From the NCBI RefSeq assembly GCF_017874215.1, contig NZ_JAGGLB010000013.1, forward strand, positions 124,001-188,000: a stretch of 64,000 nucleotides of DNA. The letters are read 5' to 3'. Positions 52,266 through 59,555 of the stretch are shown in pieces. Origin of the DNA: Paenibacillus eucommiae (GTDB lineage Bacteria; Bacillota; Bacilli; Paenibacillales; NBRC-103111). The notes under the pieces were generated by a model. The model worked only from the letters and a program-made list of their open reading frames with translations. It did not search any database and was not told the DNA's origin. Position 1 is the first letter of the stretch; every line of letters starts with the position of its first letter. The translations under genes and the position numbers were made by a program.

Positions 52266-53555
52266 TTAATTAACCTTGTAAGCCCGCATAGCTTTACGAA
52301 GCTCTTTCCACGAAGGGCGTTTGCCGTACATCAGCACGCCTGTGCGGTAAATCTTGGCTGCCAGCCAGCCAATGGCTACTATCGAAGCGAACAATATGCC
52401 GATAGACAGCCAAATTTCCCAGATAGCCGGGTTGCCGAGTCCGATCCGCAGGAACATAATAAGCGGCGTAAAGAAAGGAACGAAGGACATCGCTACAACA
52501 AAACCTGCGTTAGGATCATTAAGACCAAACATGGCGATGAAGAAAGCTCCGATAATCAGGAACGTAACAGGCATTATCGCTTGCCCCACATCCTCTGTCC
52601 GGCTCACCAATGAGCCTACAGCGGCGAAGATGGTTGCATAAATGAAGAAGCCCATAATGTAGAAAATCAAGAAATACACAAGCATCGAAATCTCTAAGTC
52701 AGACCAGCTTAAATTAAATTCCTTAATGATTTCATTGTTTGATGACAAAGAGAGGTTCGCCGCTGCTACTGCAATGATCATCACGATCTGCACAAGCGCC
52801 AGCAAGCATATTCCGATAATTTTGCCAAACATCTGCTTCAGTGGAGACACGCTCGTAATCAGGATCTCCATAACGCGCGAGCTTTTCTCTGCAGTAATTT
52901 CCATCGCTACCATATTGCCGAAGCCGATTACTCCCATATAGAGCAGGAAAAGCAGCACGTACACCAAGGCAAAAGCCATCATCATTTGTGATTCAGTTTT
53001 GCCGTTATTCCCACTTTCCTGAGTGGAAATTTGTACAGTATCCATGGTCACAGGAGATTGAATACTGGCTAATTGCTCCGGTGTAATTCCTGCTCCTTTT
53101 AGAAATAAATCCGTTTTGATCAATTGAAGTGCTGTTTGCAGCTTGTTGCTCACACTGAACTCCATGGATCCCTCTGATTTGTACGTTGCTTTTGGGAAAC
53201 TTCCCTCTGCAGCTTCGTCAAACTCCAGATAGCCCTCAATCTCTTTATCTGTAATCTTCTGCTTGGCCAGCTTCTCATCCGCTTCTTTGCTTCCAGCAGA
53301 AGGAATTGGCACAATCTCAATTTCAGGCTTCTCCTGCACACTGTAGAAAGCAGCAAGCTTATCCGCAATCTCCGGTTGACTCTCCACGAGCACACCGATC
53401 TTGGTGACCTCGTCCGTTGATAGTTTTTGAATCAATGCTGGCAAATTCATCATAACCGTAATCAGGACAATAAGAATCAGACTCATAACACGAAAAGATT
53501 TGGAACGGAATCTGGAAAGGAATGTGAACTTGATTACCGTAAACATACTATTCAT
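52266..53555 (-). CDS. ABC-2 permease, NatB-like
   Basis: This is the membrane subunit of a NatAB-type exporter, 429 residues. One helix near the N-terminus is followed by an extracellular domain of about 150 residues (EKPEIEIVPIPSAGSKEADEKLAKQK) and five more helices (from about 190). The cytoplasmic motif EKSSRVMEILITSVSPLKQMFGKI is the family signature. The ATG at 53555 lies inside the end of the ATPase gene, behind GGTAGGTG, so the two are coupled. NatAB exports Na+ in B. subtilis; the substrate here is not proven. Confidence 0.9.
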   Translation of the reverse strand: MNSMFTVIKFTFLSRFRSKSFRVMSLILIVLITVMMNLPALIQKLSTDEVTKIGVLVESQPEIADKLAAFYSVQEKPEIEIVPIPSAGSKEADEKLAKQKITDKEIEGYLEFDEAAEGSFPKATYKSEGSMEFSVSNKLQTALQLIKTDLFLKGAGITPEQLASIQSPVTMDTVQISTQESGNNGKTESQMMMAFALVYVLLFLLYMGVIGFGNMVAMEITAEKSSRVMEILITSVSPLKQMFGKIIGICLLALVQIVMIIAVAAANLSLSSNNEIIKEFNLSWSDLEISMLVYFLIFYIMGFFIYATIFAAVGSLVSRTEDVGQAIMPVTFLIIGAFFIAMFGLNDPNAGFVVAMSFVPFFTPLIMFLRIGLGNPAIWEIWLSIGILFASIVAIGWLAAKIYRTGVLMYGKRPSWKELRKAMRAYKVN

Positions 53556-54450
53556 GCGATACACCTACCTTTTTGATAAAAATCTCATTGAGTGTCGGTT
53601 CCATGATTTGAAAACGCTGCACAGTCGCCCTGCTCATCGCGTGCTCAAGAATAGCTTGGGCCGCGCTTGCTTCCCTAATACGAATCTCGTACCCGTTGAT
53701 ATTCTTTTCGACTGAAGTCACCCCTGGGAGCTTCTCCAGGCCATCTATAGGCTGACTTGTCTGAAGAAGGACTCTCTCCTTCGGAAAAGATGCTTTAATT
53801 TGATTCAAGCTTCCCTTTAAAACGGTCTTGGATTTATCCAAAATACAAATATTCTCACACAGCTCCTCCACATGCTCCATCCGGTGACTGGAGAATAGAA
53901 TGGTCTTCCCTTCGTCCCGCAGACTTTTTACTGTAGTCTTAAGCAGCTCTACATTTACAGGATCAAGTCCACTGAAAGCTTCATCAAGAATAAGTATTTC
54001 CGGATTATGAATGACTGCTGCGATAAATTGAACTTTTTGCTGATTTCCTTTGGACAGCTCTTCTACCCTTTTGTTGTAATATTCCGGCACTCCAAACCGC
54101 TCAAGCCATCTTGTCAGGCTCACATCGGAATCTTTCCGCGACATTCCTCTCAGCTCAGCCAAATAATGAATCTGCTCGCTGACTTTGATTTTGGGATACA
54201 GGCCGCGCTCCTCCGGTAAATAGCCCATAAGCCTTCTGAGCTCATCGCGATAGCCCTTCTCTTTCCAAAGAATTTTCCCGGCATCGGGGTAAATAAGCCC
54301 CAGCACCATACGCATGGTGGTAGTTTTTCCTGCCCCATTCGCTCCAAGCAGCCCAAATATTTCACCTGACCTCACGCGGATGTCTATTTCATTTACTGCT
54401 GTTTTATCACCATATTGCTTGGATACACGCTCAATTTGTAATGGATACAT
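53548..54450 (-). CDS. ABC transporter ATP-binding protein, NatA-like
   Basis: This is the ATPase of the NatAB-type exporter, 300 residues. Walker A GANGAGKTT is near 37, signature LSKGNQQKVQFIAAVIHNP near 137, Walker B LILDEAFSGLDP, and switch LFSSHRMEHVEEL. The Ala in LDEAFSG (instead of Pro) is usual for the NatA/YhaQ group. It starts 42 bases after the YhcG/YtrB-like ATPase gene. Confidence 0.92.
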   Translation of the reverse strand: MYPLQIERVSKQYGDKTAVNEIDIRVRSGEIFGLLGANGAGKTTTMRMVLGLIYPDAGKILWKEKGYRDELRRLMGYLPEERGLYPKIKVSEQIHYLAELRGMSRKDSDVSLTRWLERFGVPEYYNKRVEELSKGNQQKVQFIAAVIHNPEILILDEAFSGLDPVNVELLKTTVKSLRDEGKTILFSSHRMEHVEELCENICILDKSKTVLKGSLNQIKASFPKERVLLQTSQPIDGLEKLPGVTSVEKNINGYEIRIREASAAQAILEHAMSRATVQRFQIMEPTLNEIFIKKVGVSHE

Positions 54451-54492
54451 GCTGATCGCTCCTCATTTTTGAATTTGAATTTATATTGTAAT

Positions 54493-55407
54493 TCACTGTT
54501 GCTTGTTCCCATTGCGAATCAGAAAGGACAGAATTTCATCCAGTTCTAACGCCTTCGTGCTAATCACATTTATTTTGTGCTCATTTAGGGCCGCTTCCGT
54601 TTCCAGTGGGGAATCGCTAATCAGCCTTACAACCCCGGGAGAACCGGGAGAACTATCTTCAATCTGCACAACACCAGGAAGCTGCAGTTTACTATACGCT
54701 GACATTCCAACCCAGAAGGCTTTCCATCCATCCATGAGTGTGTCCTTCTCATACTTACCCAAGAGCTGGCCGTCATGCATGAACACTATATAGTCTGCCA
54801 TAAGCTTAATCTCTTCTAAAATATGTGTCGCCATCAGCACGGTTTTATTTCCACTTTCCATGAAACGCCCGATCTCTTTCATCATAATACGCCAAGCGAA
54901 AGGATCTAAGCCTGAACTCGGCTCATCGAGCAGCAGCACATCGGGATTATGTGAGATGGCATAAATGAAAGCCAGCTTTCGCTGCATTCCCTTCGACAGC
55001 ACTTCAAGCTTGAAATTATCCTGCAGCTCGAACTCTGTCATAAGCCTATCGTAACGCTGCTTATCCCAGCTTGGATACCACCTGGAAACCAGCCTTGTGA
55101 GCTCTTTGATCGTCCGGCATTCAATCTCCTGCCAATTCATGGTTTCCGGCACGTAACCGATTCGCCGTTTCAACGCCACTTCCTCCAAGGGGTAGCCAGC
55201 CCCTAACAGCTCGATTTCTCCCTGCTCTGGCTTGAGCATATTCATCAACAGCCGAAAAAGCGTGCTTTTTCCGGAGCCATTTTTCCCTAATATAGCCGTA
55301 AAATAGCCAGCCTCCAATTCCAGATCAAGGGGACCTAGAGTGAGCTTTCCGAGTGGTTTCGACAAGCCCCTCAGTCTAATAGACATAAGCGGATCCAGTG
55401 TCTTCAT
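54493..55407 (-). CDS. ABC transporter ATP-binding protein, YtrB/YhcG-like
   Basis: This is a second ATPase, 304 residues, partnered with the membrane protein at the head of the operon. It has Walker A GKNGSGKST, signature LSKGMQRKLAFIYAISHNP, Walker B LLLDEPSSGLDP and switch MATHILEEIKL. The segment RTIKELTRLVSRWYPSWDKQRY is characteristic of the YtrB/YhcG group encoded next to small GntR regulators. Its start overlaps the GntR stop by four bases. Confidence 0.92.
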   Translation of the reverse strand: MKTLDPLMSIRLRGLSKPLGKLTLGPLDLELEAGYFTAILGKNGSGKSTLFRLLMNMLKPEQGEIELLGAGYPLEEVALKRRIGYVPETMNWQEIECRTIKELTRLVSRWYPSWDKQRYDRLMTEFELQDNFKLEVLSKGMQRKLAFIYAISHNPDVLLLDEPSSGLDPFAWRIMMKEIGRFMESGNKTVLMATHILEEIKLMADYIVFMHDGQLLGKYEKDTLMDGWKAFWVGMSAYSKLQLPGVVQIEDSSPGSPGVVRLISDSPLETEAALNEHKINVISTKALELDEILSFLIRNGNKQQ

Positions 55408-55826
55408 GACTTGTTTTCTCCCCCTATCCAGCCTTCTTTGTCTTGAACAATTTGCAACAAAGCTTCTTCAAACAGCTGCCGCAGCTCTTCCACAGTAAAT
55501 TTCACTTGCATGCCGGTCTCTATCGCTGCTTTCATCGCTTGCACAACAGCACTCTGACGGTAATTTTCCAGCTTTGAAACGCCAACCTTGGCCACAAATG
55601 TACCCGTACCCTGCTTCGTTCGGAGCATCCCTTCTGCCTCCAAATCCTGATAAACCCTACGAATAGTAATCACGCTGCAGGATAAATCATGAGCAAATTC
55701 ACGAATTGATGGCAGCAAGGTGCCTTCAGGAAGCTGGCCGCTCAAAATAAGCGATCTAAGCTGAGTTTCAATCTGATGGTACATCGGCTCCGCATGATCC
55801 GGAGATATATGAATGGGGATATGCAA
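55404..55826 (-). CDS. GntR regulator, YtrA subfamily
   Basis: This is a repressor of 140 residues: a winged helix (LPEGTLLPSIREFAHDLSCS, TIRRVYQDLEAEGMLRTKQGTGTFV) and a short helical C-terminus without an effector domain, as in YtrA. YtrA proteins repress the ABC operon they sit in and respond to cell-envelope antibiotics. The inverted repeat at 56629-56655 is a fitting operator. Confidence 0.92.
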   Translation of the reverse strand: MHIPIHISPDHAEPMYHQIETQLRSLILSGQLPEGTLLPSIREFAHDLSCSVITIRRVYQDLEAEGMLRTKQGTGTFVAKVGVSKLENYRQSAVVQAMKAAIETGMQVKFTVEELRQLFEEALLQIVQDKEGWIGGENKS

Positions 55827-55858
55827 GGCTCACACCTTCTTCCTGAACTCTGCAGCTA

Positions 55859-56596
55859 TTACAGGCTCCTTTTCTCCAACAGCTTCCTGACTCTGATTTC
55901 ACTTACATAAAGGACTAGAACTCCTGTCCCCAGAGAGACAGCGGATGCTATATATCCATACGATCGAATTAATTCCATAGAGGAAGTCCATATTGGAGTT
56001 TCTAAGAAGTATGTTATACATAGACCGCCTATTAAAAAAATTACATAACTAAGCAATAAAAGTCGGAGATACAACTTACCGCTCCCCGCAAACTCTCCAT
56101 AAATGCTCAAACTTCCCAAAATTGCTGAAACTCCTAACCAAAACAGAGCAAAGGCTATATATTCATTCACTGTCAGCATAAAAAGTTGATCAATTCGCAT
56201 TAAAAAATAATAGGGAATAAAAAAAACAAACGACATCAAACCAAGTGAGAGCAGATATATGATCAACCTGCTGCGTACAAGAACCACATTACTAATTGGC
56301 ATTTGCTTAAAAAAAGCAAGTCTTTTCGTGTATATATCCGTCTTCCAATAACGAAAATACCTCCGATGAAATTGAAGAACACCTAAATTCTGCATCACAA
56401 TCAATACGAAAAAATTCACTGTTCCTGCCAATATTAAACGATAAATCTCATGAGCTTCAGCATTCTGAGCTTGGTTAGTCAATGAAATAATTGCAAATAC
56501 GCAGTAAATATTGAATAAAGAACTCCAGACCAGAGATATCCATTTACTTCGAATCTCCCATATTGCCAGCCACCAGGAATCTCGAAATTTATCCAT
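55859..56596 (-). CDS. Six-helix membrane protein, likely ABC exporter subunit
   Basis: This is a 245-residue membrane protein that heads the operon. Six hydrophobic segments are visible (for example WISLVWSSLFNIYCVFAIIS and YIAFALFWLGVSAILGSLSI), with a basic loop RRYFRYWKTDIYTKRLAFFK. I do not recognise a named family. Its place before a YtrA regulator and a YtrB-like ATPase suggests it is that ATPase's membrane partner. Confidence 0.75.
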   Translation of the reverse strand: MDKFRDSWWLAIWEIRSKWISLVWSSLFNIYCVFAIISLTNQAQNAEAHEIYRLILAGTVNFFVLIVMQNLGVLQFHRRYFRYWKTDIYTKRLAFFKQMPISNVVLVRSRLIIYLLSLGLMSFVFFIPYYFLMRIDQLFMLTVNEYIAFALFWLGVSAILGSLSIYGEFAGSGKLYLRLLLLSYVIFLIGGLCITYFLETPIWTSSMELIRSYGYIASAVSLGTGVLVLYVSEIRVRKLLEKRSL

Positions 56597-56628
56597 TCTA
56601 TCCCCCTGCTGTGTTTAGGTGTTTATGT

Positions 56629-56655
56629 GTGTATATCTATATAAACAGTATACAC
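56629..56655. promoter_or_regulatory. YtrA-type operator overlapping the ABC operon promoter
   Basis: The inverted repeat GTGTATA-N13-TATACAC closely resembles the YtrA-family layout (AGTGTA-N13-TACACT). A candidate promoter on the minus strand (TTGTCA, 18 bases, TATACT) has its -10 inside the left arm of the site, as expected for repression. Confidence 0.75.
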
Positions 56656-56689
56656 ATATGAATGGGTATTTGACAAGAGCCTTTTTTTG

Positions 56690-56775
56690 AGGAAGTCGCC
56701 TTGCGGCGTTCTTTGAGGAACGTATTCGTGACGCTAGTGCTAGGGGGAAGGAGTGGCTGTGGGCTGAAGTGTTAA
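56690..56775 (+). repeat. Modular intergenic element, copy 4 (5' part only)
   Basis: It contains the small hairpin CGCCTTGCGGCG, TTCTTTGAGGAACGTATTCG, TGACGCTAGTGCTAGGGGGA and GTGGCTGTGGGCTGAAG, all matching the start of copy 2, then stops at the cta terminator. Confidence 0.75.
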
Positions 56776-56780
56776 GGTTC

Positions 56781-56840
56781 AAAAAAAAAAGACGAAGCCT
56801 GTCGTTTACGTGAAATCCGTAACCTTGGCTCCGTCTTTTT
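56781..56840 (-). terminator. Terminator downstream of the cta operon
   Basis: On the minus strand AAAAAGACGGAGCC pairs with GGCTTCGTCTTTTT (one mismatch), followed by further T for a run of ten. It lies 353 bases after the last cta gene, so element copy 5 would be part of the transcript. Confidence 0.75.
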
Positions 56841-56889
56841 ATACAATTAAGAAAAGTTCGAGTGCTTTGCAGCGGTAAAGCGTTAGGGC

Positions 56890-57190
56890 TATAGCATATT
56901 CGGAACAGGAGAACCTAGTGCAGTCTTATGTTCACTATCCCTTTCGGTCAGGAAACAGACTTCTGGTGTACGTTTGAGAATGGTTTGTTCGGCACTTTGT
57001 AGCAGAGAGTGGGAATGGATGTGGGTGGAAGAGCGATAGCGTCCGCATTTAAAGATTTGTTCCACCCTACATTCATTTTCATTCAAGGGAACAAATCTTT
57101 AACAGCGGCTGGAGCCCACATCCATTCCCTCCACCATGCACCCAAGTCTCGAACATCCTCCTCAAAGGACGCAGCAAAGTACTTTTCCCA
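56890..57190 (-). repeat. Modular intergenic element, copy 5 (inverted, no palindrome core)
   Basis: Read on the minus strand from just after the DUF420 gene stop, it shows CGTCCTTTGAGGAGGATGTT, GTGCATGGTGGAGGGAATGG, the long hairpin module, CTACAAAGTGCCGAAC, CTCAAACGTACA and TTTCCTGACCGAAAGGGATAG. Within the module GGGAATGGATGTGGG (57120-57134) and CCCACATCCATTCCC (57010-57024) pair fully, as do AAAGATTTGTTCC and GGAACAAATCTTT inside. The four-palindrome core is absent. Confidence 0.85.
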
Positions 57191-57192
57191 TT

Positions 57193-57648
57193 TTATAAAC
57201 CAAAAATAGCATCAATAGCAGGCTTCGTATGGCCACCTGGATAAAGAACATACAACAGTACGTATACCGCTACTCCAGTTGGAGCAGTTAATAGCCATGT
57301 GATCGCCGCTACACGTCCAACCTTTTTATGCTTGAAAAATTTCTTCTTGTAAGCAAACCATAGTGTGACCAATCCCAAAACCCCACCTAATGTTGCTAAG
57401 GCAATATGGAAAAATAGAAACAAATGATAGGGAAGTTTTAGACTCTCTGGCCCACCAAACGCTGTATTGCCTGCAAATAAGGTCCGCGACATATATATAA
57501 TGAAAAAGGCTAATGCGAAAATTGCACCCATTACCATCAGCTTCTGATGGGTTTCGCGATGTCCTTTCACGATATGATACCAGCCAAACCCGACAAAGAT
57601 CGCACTAATTACTATAAAAAACGTACTGATCGTGGGTAATACTTGCAT
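57193..57648 (-). CDS. DUF420 membrane protein of the oxidase operon
   Basis: This is a 151-residue membrane protein with four helices (7-24, 37-54, 73-98, 112-134). Conserved residues include the H of WYHIVKGHRETHQK and of HLFLFFHIALATLGG, and the end YVLLYVLYPGG. DUF420 proteins accompany caa3 oxidase genes and are thought to help haem-copper oxidase assembly or function; the exact role is not settled. Last gene before the non-coding tail of the operon. Confidence 0.88.
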   Translation of the reverse strand: MQVLPTISTFFIVISAIFVGFGWYHIVKGHRETHQKLMVMGAIFALAFFIIYMSRTLFAGNTAFGGPESLKLPYHLFLFFHIALATLGGVLGLVTLWFAYKKKFFKHKKVGRVAAITWLLTAPTGVAVYVLLYVLYPGGHTKPAIDAIFGL

Positions 57649-57693
57649 AATAAGATCCCATCCTTATAGCCTATTCAGTTACCCGGAGGCGCA

Positions 57694-58533
57694 TCAGCCC
57701 TGTTGAGGCTCATAGCCTTGCGGATAATCATCCTTATCATCTTGACGCTCCCTGCGATACCATCTAAAGAAAATATGTGCTAATACAGCCCCATATACGA
57801 TTTCCTGGATAATTTTCATTATGACTCCGCCAAGCTGCTGATCATCCAACGCAGGTAAATGCGCAAATGGAACATTGGAATAGGAGTACATATCATATAA
57901 TAAAGTTTTTGCGAAAATAATTAATGCACAGGCTGGGGTAAGTAGAACTCCGTTAGCGAATATATAACCGATCTTCTGCATATCGCTCAGCTTATCTTTC
58001 TCCGGCAATGGACAGAAAATAGGGAACCACATCGTAAACGCCGTGATCTGCAGGATTAAATGATATCCAAACAGCAGCCATTCGTTCTGCATTAAACCAT
58101 TCATGATAAAAGGCATGTGATAGATAGAGAATACCATATTGAATGTGAAAATAGCGATTAACGGTCTTGTTAAAAAGGTGAATATCTTACCAAAGAATCC
58201 CTTGTATAAAAACGGACGCAGCAGCCAAGCTGGCAGCCCTCTCCAAATCAAAATCGGTACCATTAAATATAAAATAGTTTGTTGAAGCATATGCACACTA
58301 AATAAATAGTGATGTCCAATATAGTTAACAATACTTCCTTGTGCTATATAAAAAAGCGATAAACCGGTATAAAAAAGCAGCTTTTTATTTCGCTCAACCG
58401 GCTCGGCATCTTTAAATATTCGCTGCTCAGGGCCTACCAGATTCCAGTACACATATCCAATTACAATTAATAAGAGCAGAAGTATAGGATTCCACATTTC
58501 AAAGAATCCGCCTGCATGGTTCATTTGATCCAC
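57694..58533 (-). CDS. ctaG: Cytochrome c oxidase assembly factor CtaG
   Basis: This is a membrane protein of 279 residues with seven helices, needed for caa3 oxidase formation (the Bacillus CtaG, unrelated to Cox11). Conserved segments are YFWNLVGP-like YVYWNLVGPEQRIF, HHYLFSVHMLQQTILYLMVPILIWRGLPAWLLRP and FNMVFSIYHMPFIMNGLM. The start is GTG at 58533 behind AAAGGAG. It is separated from ctaF by a terminator-like hairpin, so it may be made at a lower level. Confidence 0.93.
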   Translation of the reverse strand: MDQMNHAGGFFEMWNPILLLLLIVIGYVYWNLVGPEQRIFKDAEPVERNKKLLFYTGLSLFYIAQGSIVNYIGHHYLFSVHMLQQTILYLMVPILIWRGLPAWLLRPFLYKGFFGKIFTFLTRPLIAIFTFNMVFSIYHMPFIMNGLMQNEWLLFGYHLILQITAFTMWFPIFCPLPEKDKLSDMQKIGYIFANGVLLTPACALIIFAKTLLYDMYSYSNVPFAHLPALDDQQLGGVIMKIIQEIVYGAVLAHIFFRWYRRERQDDKDDYPQGYEPQQG

Positions 58534-58561
58534 TGCACTTGCTCCTTTCCACCATTGCTTT

Positions 58562-58604
58562 TAAAAAAGAAGAGGCAGCTAAGTTTGAACAAAGCCACCT
58601 CTTC
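58562..58604 (-). terminator. Terminator between ctaF and ctaG
   Basis: On the minus strand GAAGAGGTGGCT pairs with AGCTGCCTCTTC (two mismatches) around a 12-base loop, followed by six T. Read-through to ctaG is likely partial. Confidence 0.7.
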
Positions 58605-58612
58605 AATTTATT

Positions 58613-58930
58613 TTACCACCACGTCAAATATAAAGCTGCAATAACTCCTGTAATTGCCACTATCAATCCACCTACCATAAATAGTAAAGGCAGAAAGTGT
58701 CCTCTTTCCTTAGCATGCATCCAGAACAACAATTGAATGGTTGCTTGCACAAATCCCAAAGAAACAATGAAAACCATAATAAAGGAGCGATCCAGCCCGC
58801 CGTAAAGAACTACGGCAAAGGCCAGCATTGTTAATAATATCGATATAATGTAAGACATGTAATGGTTTCTTGGCGACTCGTGCTTGATACGTTTGTTTGG
58901 TGCGGCTGCTTCATGAGTATTACTGCTCAT
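58613..58930 (-). CDS. ctaF: Cytochrome c oxidase subunit IV (CtaF)
   Basis: This is the small subunit of the caa3 oxidase, 105 residues with three membrane helices (about 25-43, 49-66, 82-102). The HESPRNHYMSYIISILLTMLAF start and LLFWMHAKERGHFLPLLFMVGG are typical. Its ATG begins one base after the subunit III stop. Confidence 0.93.
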   Translation of the reverse strand: MSSNTHEAAAPNKRIKHESPRNHYMSYIISILLTMLAFAVVLYGGLDRSFIMVFIVSLGFVQATIQLLFWMHAKERGHFLPLLFMVGGLIVAITGVIAALYLTWW

Positions 58931-58931
58931 C

Positions 58932-59555
58932 TTAGTGACCCACCTTCCCCATCAAGTAAACGACTGTAAAGATAAACACCCACACTAAGTCTACAAAGTG
59001 CCAGTACAAGCTAGCTACATAAAACTTCGGTGCTGTTACAACAGTAAGCCCCTTCTTTAATCCTTGACCAATCAGCAAGGAAATCCAGGCTACCCCAAAT
59101 GCAACGTGTGCTCCATGGAAACCGAGCAATGTGTAGAATGAGGTTGCAAACGCACTACTTGTAAAAGTGTGCTCTTCATGCACATACTCATAAAACTCAT
59201 AGATCTCCAGACCAAGAAAGGCAAGACCCAAAAGAACAGTAATTGCTAACCAGAACAGTGTAGCTTTAAGATTATGCTTGTGCATACCAATCATAGCCAG
59301 TACGCTTGTCAAGCTGCTCGTCAACAAGATGAATGTAGACCAGCCAACCGTAGTCAGGTTAAATATTTCTTCAGCTGTAGGACCAACTGGTACGGAATTG
59401 CGAAGAGCGATATAAGTGGCGAACAAGCAGCCGAATAAAACGACCTCCGCGCCTAGAAAGAACCAAAAGGCAAGGACTTTATTTTTTCCTTCAAGGGTTG
59501 CCGTTTCTGGATTTGCAGGCAGAACGCCATGAGAGCCATGCGTATCGGTACTCAT
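58932..59555 (-). CDS. ctaE: Cytochrome c oxidase subunit III (CtaE)
   Basis: This is the core membrane subunit III of the caa3 oxidase, 207 residues with five helices. Hallmarks are LAFWFFLGAEVVLFGCLFAT, LLGFHGAHVAFGVAWISL and the C-terminal ASLYWHFVDLVWVFIFTVVY. Its start overlaps the subunit I stop by four bases. Confidence 0.95.
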   Translation of the reverse strand: MSTDTHGSHGVLPANPETATLEGKNKVLAFWFFLGAEVVLFGCLFATYIALRNSVPVGPTAEEIFNLTTVGWSTFILLTSSLTSVLAMIGMHKHNLKATLFWLAITVLLGLAFLGLEIYEFYEYVHEEHTFTSSAFATSFYTLLGFHGAHVAFGVAWISLLIGQGLKKGLTVVTAPKFYVASLYWHFVDLVWVFIFTVVYLMGKVGH

